Positions 10,451 through 22,604 of a stretch of 64,000 nt of DNA are shown piece by piece. Position 1 is the stretch's first letter. Every line of letters begins with the position of its first letter. The notes beneath the pieces are model-generated. The model ran no database searches. It saw nothing but the letters and a program-made list of their open reading frames with translations, and had not been told where the DNA came from. The position numbers and the translations under genes are program-made. This DNA is from Gerris lacustris (lineage: Eukaryota; Arthropoda; Insecta; Hemiptera; Gerridae): NCBI GenBank assembly GCA_951217055.1, contig OX578279.1, forward strand, positions 75,717,631 through 75,781,630. The letters run 5' to 3'.

Positions 10451-11309
10451 AAACAAATTTCAAGTTAAATGGATTTATTTCACTAGAAATAAAAAAAATA
10501 TGTGTGAGGCTCTCACACATTAGAAGTGAAACTTAAGTTCTAGAATGCATTGCTCTCTTATATTTTTTTGACGAATTTATTATTTCAGGATTAAGAAATG
10601 GTTATGGGAAATTTAATTGAAAAAAAAAATATTGCTACGCTAAGGCAACCACATTTATTCCAATAAAAATAAAAATTTGTTTTGATTTTCTGGTCTTTAA
10701 ATAGATATAATACAATTAATCTGTAAAAATATTACATTTGGCCGAGTCTCGAATCGCAAACTTCGTTACACGATTTTATTATATGAAAAAATTCATTCTA
10801 CCGCCGCCAAAGAAGTTTCATTTCAAAAAAAATTATTACTCACAAAAATGTAAATAATTTTCTTCCTTGGATCATCTCGGTCCAAACGTGATGTGGATTC
10901 AAATAGCAAGGGTTTCCTATCTTCCATTGTCGAACTCTCTTCATCGTCTAAACTCACAATTATTTCATCACACATTATAAAAAAAACTAGTAATAATTAA
11001 AACAAACAAATAGCAGTTAAAAACAGATGTACTGGAGTCAATTGAACAAACACGGCTAAACTAAAAATGAATAATACTGGTTTAAAAAAGAAGAAGTAAA
11101 AGCATATAATACTTCTATGCGATATTTCTATAGTAAACTAAAAATAAAAAATAAACTAGCAACAGGTATTCTCGACCGATAACCTTGAACGGTATTTTAA
11201 AAATACTACGTGAAAGGTAAATACTAAATAATAATTCTTGGGTCTGACATTTGAATTGAATTAAACAATCTCCATTCAAGATGGAGGCGTATAACACAGC
11301 TTGATTTTG
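10451..11309. other. No gene recognised
   Basis: AT-rich sequence. CAGCAAAATG-type J-group sequence begins after 11355. Short frames here have no recognisable product. Confidence 0.35.
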
Positions 11310-11355
11310 AATATATATATATATATATATATAATATATAATATATATATATATC
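11310..11355. repeat. TA microsatellite
   Basis: About 22 TA units with one interruption. Confidence 0.93.
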
Positions 11356-11475
11356 TACTTGCGGCAGCAAAATGAGGCATTATTGAATTAATTTCGGGCA
11401 GAGAAATGTGATTTTACTGCATAGGCGGTAAAATGAGGAAAAATTTCGCAGCCTAGGCAGAAACATTTTTATGGT
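11356..11475. mobile_element. Family J fragment
   Basis: CTACTTGCGGCAGCAAAATGA, then GCAGCCTAGGCAGAAACAT. The J group is recognised by GCAGCAAAA / GCCTAGGCAG motifs, a GC-rich palindromic centre, and ends near ACTATTTATGTAACTAGGC and TTGTATGCAACAA; copies lie at 12690, 20170 and 23565. Confidence 0.45.
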
Positions 11476-11635
11476 TATAATGTTAGCAATAACCGTTTAT
11501 ACTATTATGTCTATTTTATAACATTATATACTATAGTTTACTATGTAACATTTCATAAATAAACGTTTTAATAATAAAATAATTTGTTTTAGTTAATTCT
11601 GTTAAATAAGTTAAATGAATAGTAGATCTTTAATT

Positions 11636-12260
11636 TCATGATAAAAAGAACTTTTTATATAGTACGTTTTTAAATTTTCTGTTGAATTGTATGTAATGTT
11701 GATAATATAATTGTTATTTTTATATAATATAAAATGTTAGTAAAAAAATGAAAAAAGTTCCAAATTTATTTACTTCACTTAAATGACAACTATCTAAAGA
11801 GCTGATCTTAAACCTATAAAAGGACAAATCTTTGTACAACGGATCTCCCCAACACCAAATCTAAACCGTGCCATCGATATATTTGAAATAATATAATCGA
11901 TAAATAACATAATCGATATTTCCTGTTTTGCTGTCATTCAATGTTTATCTATCACAAATTTGAGACCCGTCAAAATGAAGATTGCGTAAATATGGGATAT
12001 GGCAAAACAAATAAAATAACTTGCGGATTTTTTCCGAACTAACTTTCCGTTCGGCAAAATTTGCTGAAAACCAATTAAATTCTGCTGAAAGATGGCTAAA
12101 AGTATTATAATAATGCATTTTCATCGTGTTCTGAGCTATGCTAAAAGTTTCAAATGTCTAGCTATTCGGGAAGTTAGTAAGAAATCGATTGCCAGATTTG
12201 TACCGGACAAACAAACAAACAAACAAACAAGAAAGCAAGTTAATAAAAACGTAGTAAAAT
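11636..12260 (-). mobile_element. Family A (HINE/DINE-1-like) copy 1
   Basis: Reference copy. Read on the minus strand: TACTACGTTTTTATTAACTT at the 5' end, then a GTTT microsatellite, about 500 bp of unique interior, then the inverted motif AAAACGTACTATATA and a near-terminal hairpin ATAAAAAG/CTTTTTAT. Inverted subterminal motifs, a short microsatellite, a 3' hairpin and no target duplication are the known hallmarks of helentron-derived HINEs such as Drosophila DINE-1. There is no coding capacity. Ten copies lie in the window. Confidence 0.8.
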
Positions 12261-12689
12261 AGTGGAGTCACTGGCCACACGGCAGCTTCATGTAAACATC
12301 CAACATCCATATTATTATTTTTATTGTTGAAGTCATTCTAGATGAGACTAGCTACTTTTCTTGATTTATTCTAGTTACTTCTTTTCTTTTAAGCAGAATA
12401 ATATATCTTTAATACTTTTAGTAATTTGTTTTAATACTTTAAGTAATTTAAATAAATATTTAATATTGCGTGCATTATTCATTCAGAAGTTATGTATATT
12501 ATAAACGTGTGTTTTGTATTTTGTTGTTATAGCTTCAGTTTGCTATTCACAATTGTTATTATTCCCAAGCTTCATATTTGATTTCTTTATCAACATTAAT
12601 TTTAGTTAATACTTATGTTATTATCTTATTAATATATGACACATAGTAATTAACTATGTTATATTAATAAAGATAGTATTTTAGCAGTT

Positions 12690-12860
12690 TTATTTTTCTG
12701 CTGCCCGTAGAAAAAATATTGTATGCAACAACGCAGCAAAGGAAACATTTCTGTCTCATTAATTATCATAGCCTGTCCTCGCCTTCGGCTCGGAGGCTAA
12801 TCTAATCACTCATCAGTAAAATACCAGTTTGCTGCCTAGGCCTAGTTACTTAAATAACTA
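12690..12860. mobile_element. Family J element
   Basis: ATTGTATGCAACAACGCAGC at one end, a palindromic centre GCCTGTCCTCGCCTTCGGCT...GGAGGCT, and GCCTAGTTACTTAAATAACTA at the other end. No target duplication identified. Confidence 0.55.
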
Positions 12861-13104
12861 TAGCTATCCTGGTATATGAGCGTAGCCTAAGTGTAACCTG
12901 GTATCATGAAAATTCAGATGATTTTTTACTTTACCTTGGCATCCAGGAAAGTGAAAACTCCATTTACATTACTGAAATCAAGTTTTTATACCACCATGTC
13001 TGCCATCATCAGCCACCGCACTTCACCTAACCTCTCCATAAGATAACTTATTTACTTATTTTACCAGGGCCATGCATTATTGTTTTGTACATACATGCTT
13101 TATA

Positions 13105-13230
13105 GTCCAAAGGCCACCATCAGAAGTGAGTCGCTGATTGATAAAGTTTTTACCTTATGGAATCGCTTATTTATGCCGTGTCCACCGATGAATTATGGCA
13201 ACTGGGCGCTGGGCCATTTATTTTTTGTTG
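13105..13230. mobile_element. Single arm of the fold-back element
   Basis: GTCCAAAGGCCACCATCAG, GTGAGTCGCTGATTGATAAAG and CAACTGGGCGCTGGGCCAT match one arm of the fold-back element at 36007-36583. The start is preceded by TA, as at both ends of that element. The second arm is absent. Confidence 0.8.
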
Positions 13231-13486
13231 TATTAGCATGTAAATACAATTAATAAGAAAAATGTTAATTGAACTTTCGGTTGCATTTATACAACGTATT
13301 ATTATTCTTAAATGTTATAACTTTTGCTATTTCGTGGCCAGGTCAGTATAACCTCCCCCAGTGCTAACAGTTACAATTGATAATAACTTCTATGAAGTTA
13401 TTATTAACATCTATGAAGAGGAGAATCAGAGATATGCGCTGCAACAGTGACAAAACTTGGCTTTATAATAAGCCGTACTTAGTTAA

Positions 13487-14105
13487 CCCTTAAATGCAAA
13501 TGTTAGTCGAATTGACGAGCACAGTTTGAACCTTAACCTTTTACGCTCGTATGCGATGGTGATGGGTACCCCATCCTTGTGCAGTGCTTGCACTGGTTAG
13601 TAACACACCTGCTAGTGTAGCGTTAGTAGTCCTTTTGAGCAAACACTCGTTTTCTGGCAAATTCCCGTCAAAGCTACTTCGTCTATTCGACTAACGTTTA
13701 GTAATAGACGTAGGGAATTAATTGGTCGTCGAATGAGCCTATAGCCTGGGAAAATGGGCCTGGGGTAAGGGGCAATGGGCCTAGGGTAATTGGCCTTGGG
13801 TCAGAGAACAATGGCCGATAATCTGGGGCCTGGAGCACTTAGCAAAGGACCTAGGGCTTTTGGCCTGGGGCATGGGACCTGGTGCATTAATGTTCACTCA
13901 ATTTCAAATTCTTCTGATGTTCCTACTAAATTATTTGTCATCAAAAGTTTGTATATCTCACTAAAAGATTTAATAATGAGTTCTTTATAGTTTTCTCTTT
14001 ATAAAAGTGTAGTTTCAACCCAAAAAATGTATTTTCTGCATATGTTAGTCGAATCGACGAAGGTTTATTAATACCAGCCATCCATTTACCATTAGCATTT
14101 AAGGG
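13487..14105. mobile_element. piggyBac-like MITE in TTAA
   Basis: TTAA at 13483-13486 and 14106-14109 flank terminal repeats CCCTTAAATGCAAATG and CATTAGCATTTAAGGG (16 bp, one mismatch). A TTAA duplication with CCC-starting ends is the piggyBac signature. Subterminal motifs of the type GTTAGTCGAATTGACGA occur near 13502, inverted near 13680, and near 14044. The centre holds a G-rich degenerate repeat. There is no transposase; the 66-codon frame at 13790 lies in the repeat. Confidence 0.85.
13741..13886. repeat. G-rich degenerate tandem repeat
   Basis: Irregular units around GGGCCTGGGGTAANGGGCAAT. About seven copies inside the piggyBac-like MITE. Runs of three to four G on one strand could form quadruplexes. 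Confidence 0.7.
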
Positions 14106-14109
14106 TTAA

Positions 14110-14989
14110 GAAGGATTTAATTAAAAAGTCATATTCCGTAAAATAATTGTATTTCAATGCAGCTTTTGGTTTCTACTAGGCCCACCATCAGTGCCGGTTA
14201 TAAAAGAAAAATAATTCTTTAAAAAGAAAAAAATATGAATAAAAGTCTAAAATTAATAAAATATTAAAAAAAAGGTGTCTGTATTATATGAATGACATAA
14301 TACAAGAAAATGCAAAATACAAGATAAGAAATGTTCTTATCAAGTTTTACGAGGAAACGTTGTAAAAGTATAATTCCATTATTAATAATTACTAGCTATA
14401 AATGATAGTTTATAACACTATATTATGACATTAACAGTAATGAATTAGGTATTAAAATAAAATAGATAAATGTCATTTTTATGAACCTCAATTCTACCTA
14501 TAATTTTAACTTACTTATCAATTAATAAAGCTATATAAAATTAACGAATAACACGTACATTTTTAATTAATGTTTTTATATTGAGATTTCTAATATGAAA
14601 TAAAAAGATGTTTTCCTTATGAGACTTTTACACAATTACAAGGTGAGAGTCTGATTAATGTCATAGACAATTTTGTTATCTTATTTGATACAACTAATAT
14701 ACCATTATTTTATTACCTTTTCAATAATACATTACACCTGTTGTTGTCAATGGGCATTGTTTTGAGGTGTAATAATCACACATTTCAGAGAGTAATTTTG
14801 TTAGAAATTAGAAACAAATAATTGTGATTTTCTTGAAAACCAGTTTAGTCTATGATTGTTTCCTTAATAACATATAACTTTTTTTTAATTCGAGTAAAAG
14901 TATATATAATAATGTGAATAACAGAACATCATGAGGTGTATCAAATGTAATTATAAAGAAAAGAAAAGAAAATCACAGAAGACAACTTT
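14110..14989. other. No gene or shared repeat recognised
   Basis: AT-rich sequence. CCACCATCAGTGCCGG at about 14182 weakly recalls the fold-back element. Otherwise nothing. Confidence 0.35.
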
Positions 14990-15445
14990 CGAGGTTATTA
15001 TTGGATCTAAGTTCCTTATGGCACGTTCTGGAGCCCGGGAATGAATCCGAAAATAAACTACCAAAATCACCGTCACAAAACCAAGCGTCACGAAATCTAC
15101 CGATGACGATAACTTGAGTAAAAGATGACCGAGTTAATTGAAATTTGGTACACATGTTTATTTTACCAAAGCCCAGCCTGAGTTCGTTGGACAACGCTAT
15201 CCGCCCAAGCGTTCTCGAGCAACGCTCGCTTAAACGTAAGCTTCAAATTTAAAATTGGAATTTTAGGACGGGAAAAAATTCTAACTTCATCTATTTAATG
15301 AGACAAACAACTTTTTTTTAAATAATTTTTTTTAGTAAAACGAACACCGACACTGCTATGAAGTGATAGATATCGCTAAATTTATTAAAGCGGACCAAAA
15401 CGTTTAAAATAAAGAAAACAACAATTTTACCGATATCTTACGTTC
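14990..15445 (-). mobile_element. Family C variant, truncated at the hairpin end
   Basis: GATAACTTGAGTAAAAGATG, GAAATTTGGTACACATG, CAAGCGTTCTCGAGCAACG and TTTTAGTAAAACGAACACC match the interior of the element at 8024-8592. The terminal hairpin and GACAGACA tract are missing. Confidence 0.65.
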
Positions 15446-15930
15446 TAACGTAACGATTTTAATAATTCTTCTTACAGCCATGTAAAATTGCAACCTGATG
15501 CAAGCAGACGTTTTTGAGTAGGGAAGAGATATATCTTATAGTATTTTAAATTAGTAGGTGGGGTAGGTAGAAAACAGTCCTATTTCCTACCAACTACAAT
15601 CATACCCTTTAACTATAAACTCATCATGATTAACTTTTTTCTCAATATTCAATACATATTTATTGTAAGACGCTTGCTTTAATGATACAAATAATGCTTT
15701 TCTTTTAATTTTACCTTAACTCCGCTAGGTACAAACAGTTAGTTACTTTTAATTTTTCTCTTTTCTAACTCCGCCATGTATAAGTAGTTAGCAACATATA
15801 CTTAGCAATGTGATTTTATAATTTATATTTAATGAAAAATGTAAGGACCTTCGTTCCTACCGGGTGTTCCGCGACACCACACATATTTTATTTGTTTAGT
15901 TTAATTCCATTGTCAAGGCAACATAAGATT
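15446..15930. other. No gene recognised
   Basis: AT-rich sequence with weak direct repeats around TTAACTCCGCTAGGTACAAAC and CTAACTCCGCCATGTATAAG. GTTCCTACCGGGTGTTCCGCG near 15853 is a small GC-rich island. Confidence 0.3.
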
Positions 15931-16145
15931 CAATCATATTTACTGATCAATAGTTTTTCAATCATATTTACTGATCAATAGTATTTCAATCATATTTACT
16001 GATCAATAGTTTTTCAATCATATTTACTGATCAATAGTTTTTCATTCGTATTAATGATCAATAGTTTTTCAATCATATATTTACTAATCAATAGTTTTTC
16101 ACTTATATTTACTGATCAATAGTTCTTCAATAATTTTTACTGATA
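15931..16145. repeat. 28-bp minisatellite, about 7.5 copies
   Basis: Unit CAATCATATTTACTGATCAA plus TAGTTTTT. The first four units keep a 28-bp period; later units are 27-30 bp and more diverged, so the array is homogenised on its left side only. Confidence 0.95.
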
Positions 16146-16639
16146 CTCCCTTTAAAAACCTAAAAGAAGAGTAAATATTTTATTTTTATGATTAAAAAAT
16201 AAATATGAGGTATCCGAAAAGTAGATAATAGATAAGAACGATTATAACTGACTAATAGCTTTACTATTTGGACTACACATACTCAAGAAATTTACGAAAA
16301 TATGAAATATTTATGATAAAAATATTACAATTAAAGACATACGTTCTATAACGTAGCTACAAGGTTGCAAATACTTGAGTTAATCCATTCGAAACTCAAG
16401 ATTTATAAATACACAACGAAGATATAAACTAGATAAAAGTAAGATTATAATTATTTGCATTTCTAAAGTTGACGCAACATAATGATAATGTCACAATGAA
16501 ACAAAAACAAGATTATACCTAAATACATCCAACACATGTTATTGGCATGGGTATGTAATTAGTATGAAAAATGAAATAAGTATACGGTTTAATTGCGCCT
16601 TTAAAGACAATATTATATCAATGAGATAAAATATCAATG

Positions 16640-16890
16640 TTTACTATATCATACATATACGAAGTATATGATACATAAAGAGAAAGTATTGTTATGGCGT
16701 GAGAATTCCATTTTGAGATTTATATGGATTTCCAAAAAAAAATGTCTGCCAGTTGTCTGTCTTCACAAGATGCAAAATTTACCGATTTCAATTACATTTG
16801 TCATACATGTTCAGAACAAATCATACTCAGATTCGAAATCGAGAAATTAATTTTAGCTATACGAAGAGTGTATATTTTTGATAACATATT
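16640..16890. mobile_element. Family D element, partial
   Basis: AAAGAGAAAGTATTGTTATGG, GAGAATTCCATTTTGAGATT, TCATACATGTTCAGAACAAAT and GAAATCGAGAAATTAATTTTA match family D. It starts at a palindrome around TATACGAAGTATA. Confidence 0.6.
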
Positions 16891-17012
16891 TGGATTCTAC
16901 GGTAAAAAAATAATAAAATTTTACTTCATTTTTTTTTCTATCTTCAATATTCTACTACCCCTATATAGGAGGGCAAAGATAGAAAAATAACCTTTCCGAA
17001 AATAGTAAAAAA

Positions 17013-17613
17013 AATTCAAGATAAAAAGAACTTTTTATATACTACGTTTTTAAATTTTCTGTTGAATCGTATGTAATGTTGATAATATAATTGTTATTGT
17101 TATATAATATATAATGTTAGTGAAAACAAAATAGTTCCGAATTTATTTACTTCACATAAATGACAACCATAGAGAGCTGATCTTAAACCTATAAAAGGAC
17201 AAATCTTTGTACAACGGATCTCCCCAACACCAAATCTAAAGTGTGCCATCGATATATTTGAAATAATATAATCGATATTTCCTGTTTTGCTGTCATTCAA
17301 TGTTTATCTATCACAAATTTGAGACCAGTCAAAATGAAGATTGCGTAAATATTTTATATGGCAAAACAAATACAATAACTTGCGGATTTTTTCCGAACTA
17401 ACTTTCCGCACAGCAAAATTTGCTGAAAACTCTAATTAAATTCTTCTGAAAGATGGCTAAAAGTATTAAAATAATGCATTGTCATCGTGTTCTGAGCTAT
17501 GCTAAAAGTTTCAAATGTCTAGCTATTCGGGAAGTTAGTTAGAAATCGATTGCCAGATTTGTATCGGACAAACAAACAAACAAGAATGCAAGCTAATACA
17601 AACGTAGTAAAAT
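17013..17613 (-). mobile_element. Family A (HINE-like) copy 2
   Basis: Full-length. 3' hairpin ATAAAAAG/CTTTTTAT at 17021-17038 and 5' end near 17613. The GTTT microsatellite is short (three units). About 14 bp near the start of the AATAATATAATCGATA block seen in copy 1 is missing. Confidence 0.8.
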
Positions 17614-17925
17614 AACACTTTACATCGTTATAAAATCTAAACGGTTTGAAATAAACAGGAGTATTATGTTGATTTAATGATGATAATTAAGAAAACTTAA
17701 AAGAAATCAAGTTAAGATAACCTGCTGCAGCTCCTGAACAGTTTTTATAACAAAATACAAATTATTTACAGCTAATTAAAGGTGCAAATAAAAACTTAAA
17801 TAAAAGCTTAGATGGGTTTGCAGTTCACAGAAGATAATTTAGAAAAGAGATGTATAAAGGGTTTTGATTGTTAAACATTAGTAATCTCATGGAAGTCAAT
17901 TACAACACTATACTATAAAGCCGCA
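17614..17925. other. No feature recognised
   Basis: AT-rich spacer between two elements. Confidence 0.35.
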
Positions 17926-19115
17926 TGGCTAACTGACTCACTCACTCACTGACATTAATGTTTGCCCACTTCCAGAAGAGTTAGAGACTTGCGGTTTGCG
18001 CCATTCGACGCGCAATGTCCATATTGTGAACCAAAATAATTATAAAAAGTTTACTTTTCCCACTCCTTCCCCCCCTAAAAAAATAAAAATGGCCGACTTG
18101 ATTTTTAAGCTGTTTTGGGGCTAATTGCAGCTAAACGGTAAGTCGTGTTGGAAAACGGACAGCATCAGCGGTAACTGATTTTAAAAGATCTACAACATTG
18201 GTCCTATGACTTTTTGTCGTACCTCTATCGGTTGTACCCTAAATGGTGATAATTTTGGTATTTTTTTATTTTTATTTTTTTCGATTTTTGTCTTTGAATG
18301 GTCATAGTTTCTATAATTATTGACCGATTTTATTTCTGATTGAGGCTCTTGAATCTCACACTAAAGCTCTTTAAATTAAGTGTATTTTATTTCATTAGTT
18401 CATCCTATTTGCTGAGAACATGACAGTAAACTTTTTCCCGACTGCTGTGCTACTTGACCACTTTTTTTGGTTTTTAATAATGTGTCGTATATCATTTGAA
18501 AGGCCATGATTTGTACATTAAACCTATTTTATTTGTTTATTTTTTAAAAATTTTGTACTCGTACTTTTGTACCGATTTATAATTTTGTTGTAGGTGAAAG
18601 GGTTTAAATAATTATTTGCTATTAGGGTTTTTTATTTATATATTTATTTATTAGTTAAATTAATGCCCTTTTGTATTGTTTGTTTTTTAAAAATATAATT
18701 TTGGTACCCTTAGAGTACAGGAGTACAAATGACAAAATTTAATCGTTTATAATATAATATGGTGTACATCGTTGTAAAGCTCTTGAATAGTAGATTAATT
18801 TGTTCAATTTAGTGTTTTTTTTTGGGGGGGGGGGGGTTAAAATTTGAAACTGTTTATATAGCGGTTTTTACGTGTTGAAATTATTACCGACCTTCCCATC
18901 CCCTCCCGTCACTCCTGTCATCCCACATTACTCAATCTCCTCTATAACTCCACAGTCAATCGCTTTCTTACTTTGAACTGTTAGTTTACTTAGACATTTT
19001 TAGACTGCGAATAATTATAACTGAATTATTAACCCACTACTATACAAGTGCCTGGCCACTCGACGGGCAAAGGCTGGCCGCAGGCCAGCCAAGACCGGCG
19101 AGTCATATTATATAT
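17926..19115. mobile_element. Large nonautonomous element ending in a GC hairpin
   Basis: From AGCCGCATGGCTAACTGACTC to a perfect hairpin GGCTGGCC/GGCCAGCC (19072-19090) close to CGGCGAGTCAT. The interior contains repeat-like text such as TGACCGATTTTATTTCTGA and has no open frame. GAGTC/GACTC motifs sit at both ends. A hairpin close to one terminus suggests a Helitron-like element. There is a G run at 18824-18836. Confidence 0.45.
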
Positions 19116-19356
19116 GTAGATAGATTATATCATGGAGGTTTTCTTTGAACTCTTCGTCTATAATATTAACTAATAGGTTTAAGAAACCTAACAGATTATT
19201 TTAAGAGTATGCGTTAATGTAGTGTTGAGCAGGTATAATATAGATTATTTGAGAGTTAGGTATTTATTTATAAATTAGATAATCTTCTTTCTTTGTTGAT
19301 TATTAAGCTTATTATTCTCAACAGTACCTTTACCAAGGTACTTCCAAATTATTCAT

Positions 19357-19612
19357 GGATTTTGTACCAATATATTTAACTTTTGATTTCATTATATACG
19401 TTAAAAAAGAAGTTTGATCTAATTTAAAAGTTAGTTATGTTGAATTTAGGAGGTATGATACGTAGTTGTATACATACTATACTTGGATTTTGTACCAATA
19501 TAATTTAACTTTTGATTTCATTATATACGTTAAAAAAGAAGTTTGATCTAATTTAAAAGTTAGTTATGTTGAATTAAGGAGGTATGATACGTAGTTGTAT
19601 TCATACTATACT
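19357..19612. repeat. 128-bp tandem duplication
   Basis: Two copies starting GGATTTTGTACCAATAT (19357 and 19485). They differ at only a few positions, including a one-base indel after ACCAATATA and TTTAGG/TTAAGG. A recent duplication in noncoding DNA. Confidence 0.95.
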
Positions 19613-20169
19613 TATTTACGAGACAAGAGGGGGACAAGATATATTAATGAACTCGTTATTACTAGGGCACGGGGACAATGTTCTTATCAAGGTTAACAAC
19701 TTTAACAACCTGCTAAGAATAAGTCAAGGATTATATACATAAAGTTGTCTCTTTAAATAATAACATTAATTTGAATGTTTAGACTTGAAAAGAATTTTTG
19801 GACTTGTACCAATCAATAAAGTAAGCCATCCAAGGGTAAAATGTAGGTGTTAGAAGTGAACTTACTTATCAAAAGGTCAATTTTAAAACGATCAAGCATA
19901 CTTTAATATTTTTGTTTCATTATTATTGTATTAACATTAACTTTTATATTATTAATTGATTCTCGAGGACAAAATTGCACGTCTGGATTACATTAGATCT
20001 ATTTTTATTAACTGATATTAAATCTCAACTAAGGCTGATATTTATATTAAATAATGAAACTTTTAATTTTGATACGAGTGTAATGCTTAGTCTCTAAGTT
20101 AATATGTTATGTGCAATCACTTTTGTATTGAATTTTCCTTTAGAAATGTATTTTAAAAGAGGATATAAA
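19613..20169. other. No gene recognised
   Basis: AT-rich sequence without shared repeats or frames. Confidence 0.35.
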
Positions 20170-20320
20170 CGTATTTATCTACTCACGGCAGCAAAATTAA
20201 GCATCATTTAAGGTTGATTACCTGCCTCGGCAGTTAATTTTCATAGCCTGTCCTCGCTTCCAGCTCGGAGGCTAACTTAAGTGAAATTCAATTGCCTAGT
20301 TACATAAATAACTATTGCTC
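20170..20320. mobile_element. Family J element
   Basis: CTACTCACGGCAGCAAAATTA at one end, GCCTGTCCTCGCTTCCAGCT...GGAGGCTAA in the centre, ATTGCCTAGTTACATAAATAACTATT at the other end. Same layout as the copy at 12690-12860. Confidence 0.55.
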
Positions 20321-20482
20321 ATTTAAAAAACAGTAAAAAAATCAAAACAGTAACATAATATAGATATAATATTATTCTTATATGATGATCTAGGTTTTGA
20401 CATCAATGACTTATCCTAGAAGAAGGTGATGTCTGACGTTTCCAACTACACATCCACAGGTATATTATAAGTCGATATAATA

Positions 20483-21187
20483 TAGGGTGGTCAACCGTCC
20501 CGTAAAAACGGGATTGTCCTGTTTTTTTTTCCCGAACATTCCCGGTGTCCCGAAAAAGTCTCCCGGGACGCCTAAATGTCCTGTATTTACGTTGCGTACC
20601 TAAACCCCTTTCTGTTTGAGCATAATTTTTAAAGATATGCAAATATGTGTTTGCTATCCCTGCCCATTATGGCGATGCTGGAAGATATGAGCCCATGATC
20701 GTTCAATGGACAGACTAATGTAACATGATGGGAGTGGAAACACTTTCTGCAATTTTTCAAGAACTCTATACAATTTCAAAATGGACTGCTGTAAACTTTT
20801 ACAACTTTTTATTAGAAGGAAGTTTTAAAGATGGCTGGGGCAACAGCTAAGTACACTAGAACTTTAAAATAACGGACCCTTCTATAGCGGATACAAATAA
20901 GAAGAGAATTACTGTAAAATACCGCCCAAGCCAGGACCCTGCATAAACCTATGTTAAAAGCTATCTTATATTTATTGATCTAATAAAAACTTTTTATAAC
21001 TACTACTGTACTTTTCACAGACGTACGCCCTTTTTCATTAATATTTAGAATATAACGGACAACCCTCAGCTCCTGTTAGTCCCCCCCCCCCCGCTATACT
21101 GGGGGCAGCCCACATACCCCAGACGCCCAGATTGTGTCCCGAAAGTGAGGTGCCCCGTTTTTTCCAGTTGAAGATTTGGTCACCCTA
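20483..21187. mobile_element. hAT-like nonautonomous element
   Basis: Terminal repeats TAGGGTGGTCAACCGTCCCG and (inverted) TAGGGTGACCAAATC, flanked by a perfect 8-bp duplication ATATAATA (20475-20482 and 21188-21195). TAGGGTG-type ends with 8-bp duplications are well known for hAT MITEs. The 705-bp interior has a C run at 21081-21092 and no convincing transposase; a 79-codon minus-strand frame over the left end (20642-20403) is chance. Confidence 0.88.
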
Positions 21188-21195
21188 ATATAATA

Positions 21196-21735
21196 GGATC
21201 TTAAAGTTTCAACATTCCGGATTCAGTTGATTGTTGATATTTCACTGAACTATAGGTTACAAGCACCTTCTTGCCTTATTTTTTAGTGGAAATTTGTTTT
21301 ACAATATTCTAAATTTCCAAAACCTAATTTTTTTTATTTTAATAAACCATTTTTTTTTATTTTTTTATTTTTATTATTTTTTTTTTTTTTAACAAAAGCT
21401 GTTAGCTGTTAGCTGTTATTGTTCATAAAATATTATTAAAATAATTTTAGTTTTTACAAAAATTAAAAATTAATAAATTACTTAAAAGTACAATAATACA
21501 TAAAGGAATTAAAAAGTTACTTAATTTATTATTTGTTCCAGTCACAAAGTAAAATCTCGTTTATTTTCTAACACACACAGCTAAGTTCATAGCCCGCGTT
21601 TTTGAGTCCGTGTTACTTTGTTTAAAAACAATATTAGTTTTGAATAACAGTGTATTGGAACGGTTAAGTGAAGATATATGTCTCCTGCCTGTCTCTTGTC
21701 GTCAATCTTTTCAGTGTGAAAGCTCCTAAAAAAAA

Positions 21736-21769
<34 letters not shown>

Positions 21770-22440
21770 TAAAAAAAAAATAAAATAAAAAAAAAATCTG
21801 TAAATAATTAAGAGGAATGCCTTCGAAGTAAGGAGGTTAATTATATACGTCATACATTTCCATAAGCATCAAAACATTTATTTTAAAAACAAGATTTGCA
21901 ATCAAGGTTTGCTTGGCTTAATTTTGATGTCATAATGTCGATGGAGAAGCTCTTAAAAAACAACCAAGTACTGCGCAGAACTTCGCGAAAAAAAGTTATG
22001 CAACTTGTAATAATGCCAAGCCTCAAGCAATCTAATAACTTCATTCCCCTTTCACTGGAAAATAAATTAATCGAAGCCGACGTGTCATTAAAATACGAGT
22101 TTTGAACTGGACTTGAACAATCTATCGTTAGTTTGTAGAATTGTAAATCCCCCATAACAGGAAATAAGTGTTAGAAAATCAAGTTTTGACATTATTTACA
22201 AGTTGAGTTAATAACAGGTCTAGCTTATTATGTTTTTCAATTAATTTCTAGATGTAGACTTCAATGATTTGTAAATGAGGAAGAATAAATCATTGTTACA
22301 TTATTATTTTTACATTTTATAAGTCCAAGGGAATTGCAAAATAGATTTTTATTTGAATTTGTACAACATATTCTTACTTATACCAATAAAAAGGTAGTTT
22401 ATTCTATTTTCTTTGAACTTATATCAAATATTACAGGAAA
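21196..22440. other. AT-rich DNA with low-complexity runs
   Basis: T-rich runs at 21351-21390 and an ATA/AAAAT array at 21727-21797. Overlapping frames on both strands at 21883-22155 have no recognisable product and look like chance. Confidence 0.4.
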
Positions 22441-22454
22441 GCCATTTGAAAGTA

Positions 22455-22604
22455 TGAAATAGTTATTTGTGCAACTAGTGCACACAAGTGTGCACTAGTT
22501 GCATGTTTAAAAACAGCCGCAGGCGAAGGTGGAATGGTTTCTAGAGTGCAGCAAAACACTTTAAGCTCGAGTTGCACATTACATTTTTCGTACAGTTAGT
22601 TTTT
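22455..22604 (+). mobile_element. Family I element, left part (interrupted)
   Basis: Perfect hairpin GCAACTAGTGCACA/TGTGCACTAGTTGC (22471-22502), then AGCCGCAGGCGAAGGTGGAAT and CAGTTAGTTTTTA as in the copy at 10050. It breaks exactly where the family G element begins; the remainder resumes after 23340. Confidence 0.7.

Noticed and set aside
15931..16145. Regularly spaced repeat that might suggest a CRISPR array
   Set aside because: It is a plain 28-bp tandem repeat without distinct spacers, in eukaryotic DNA.
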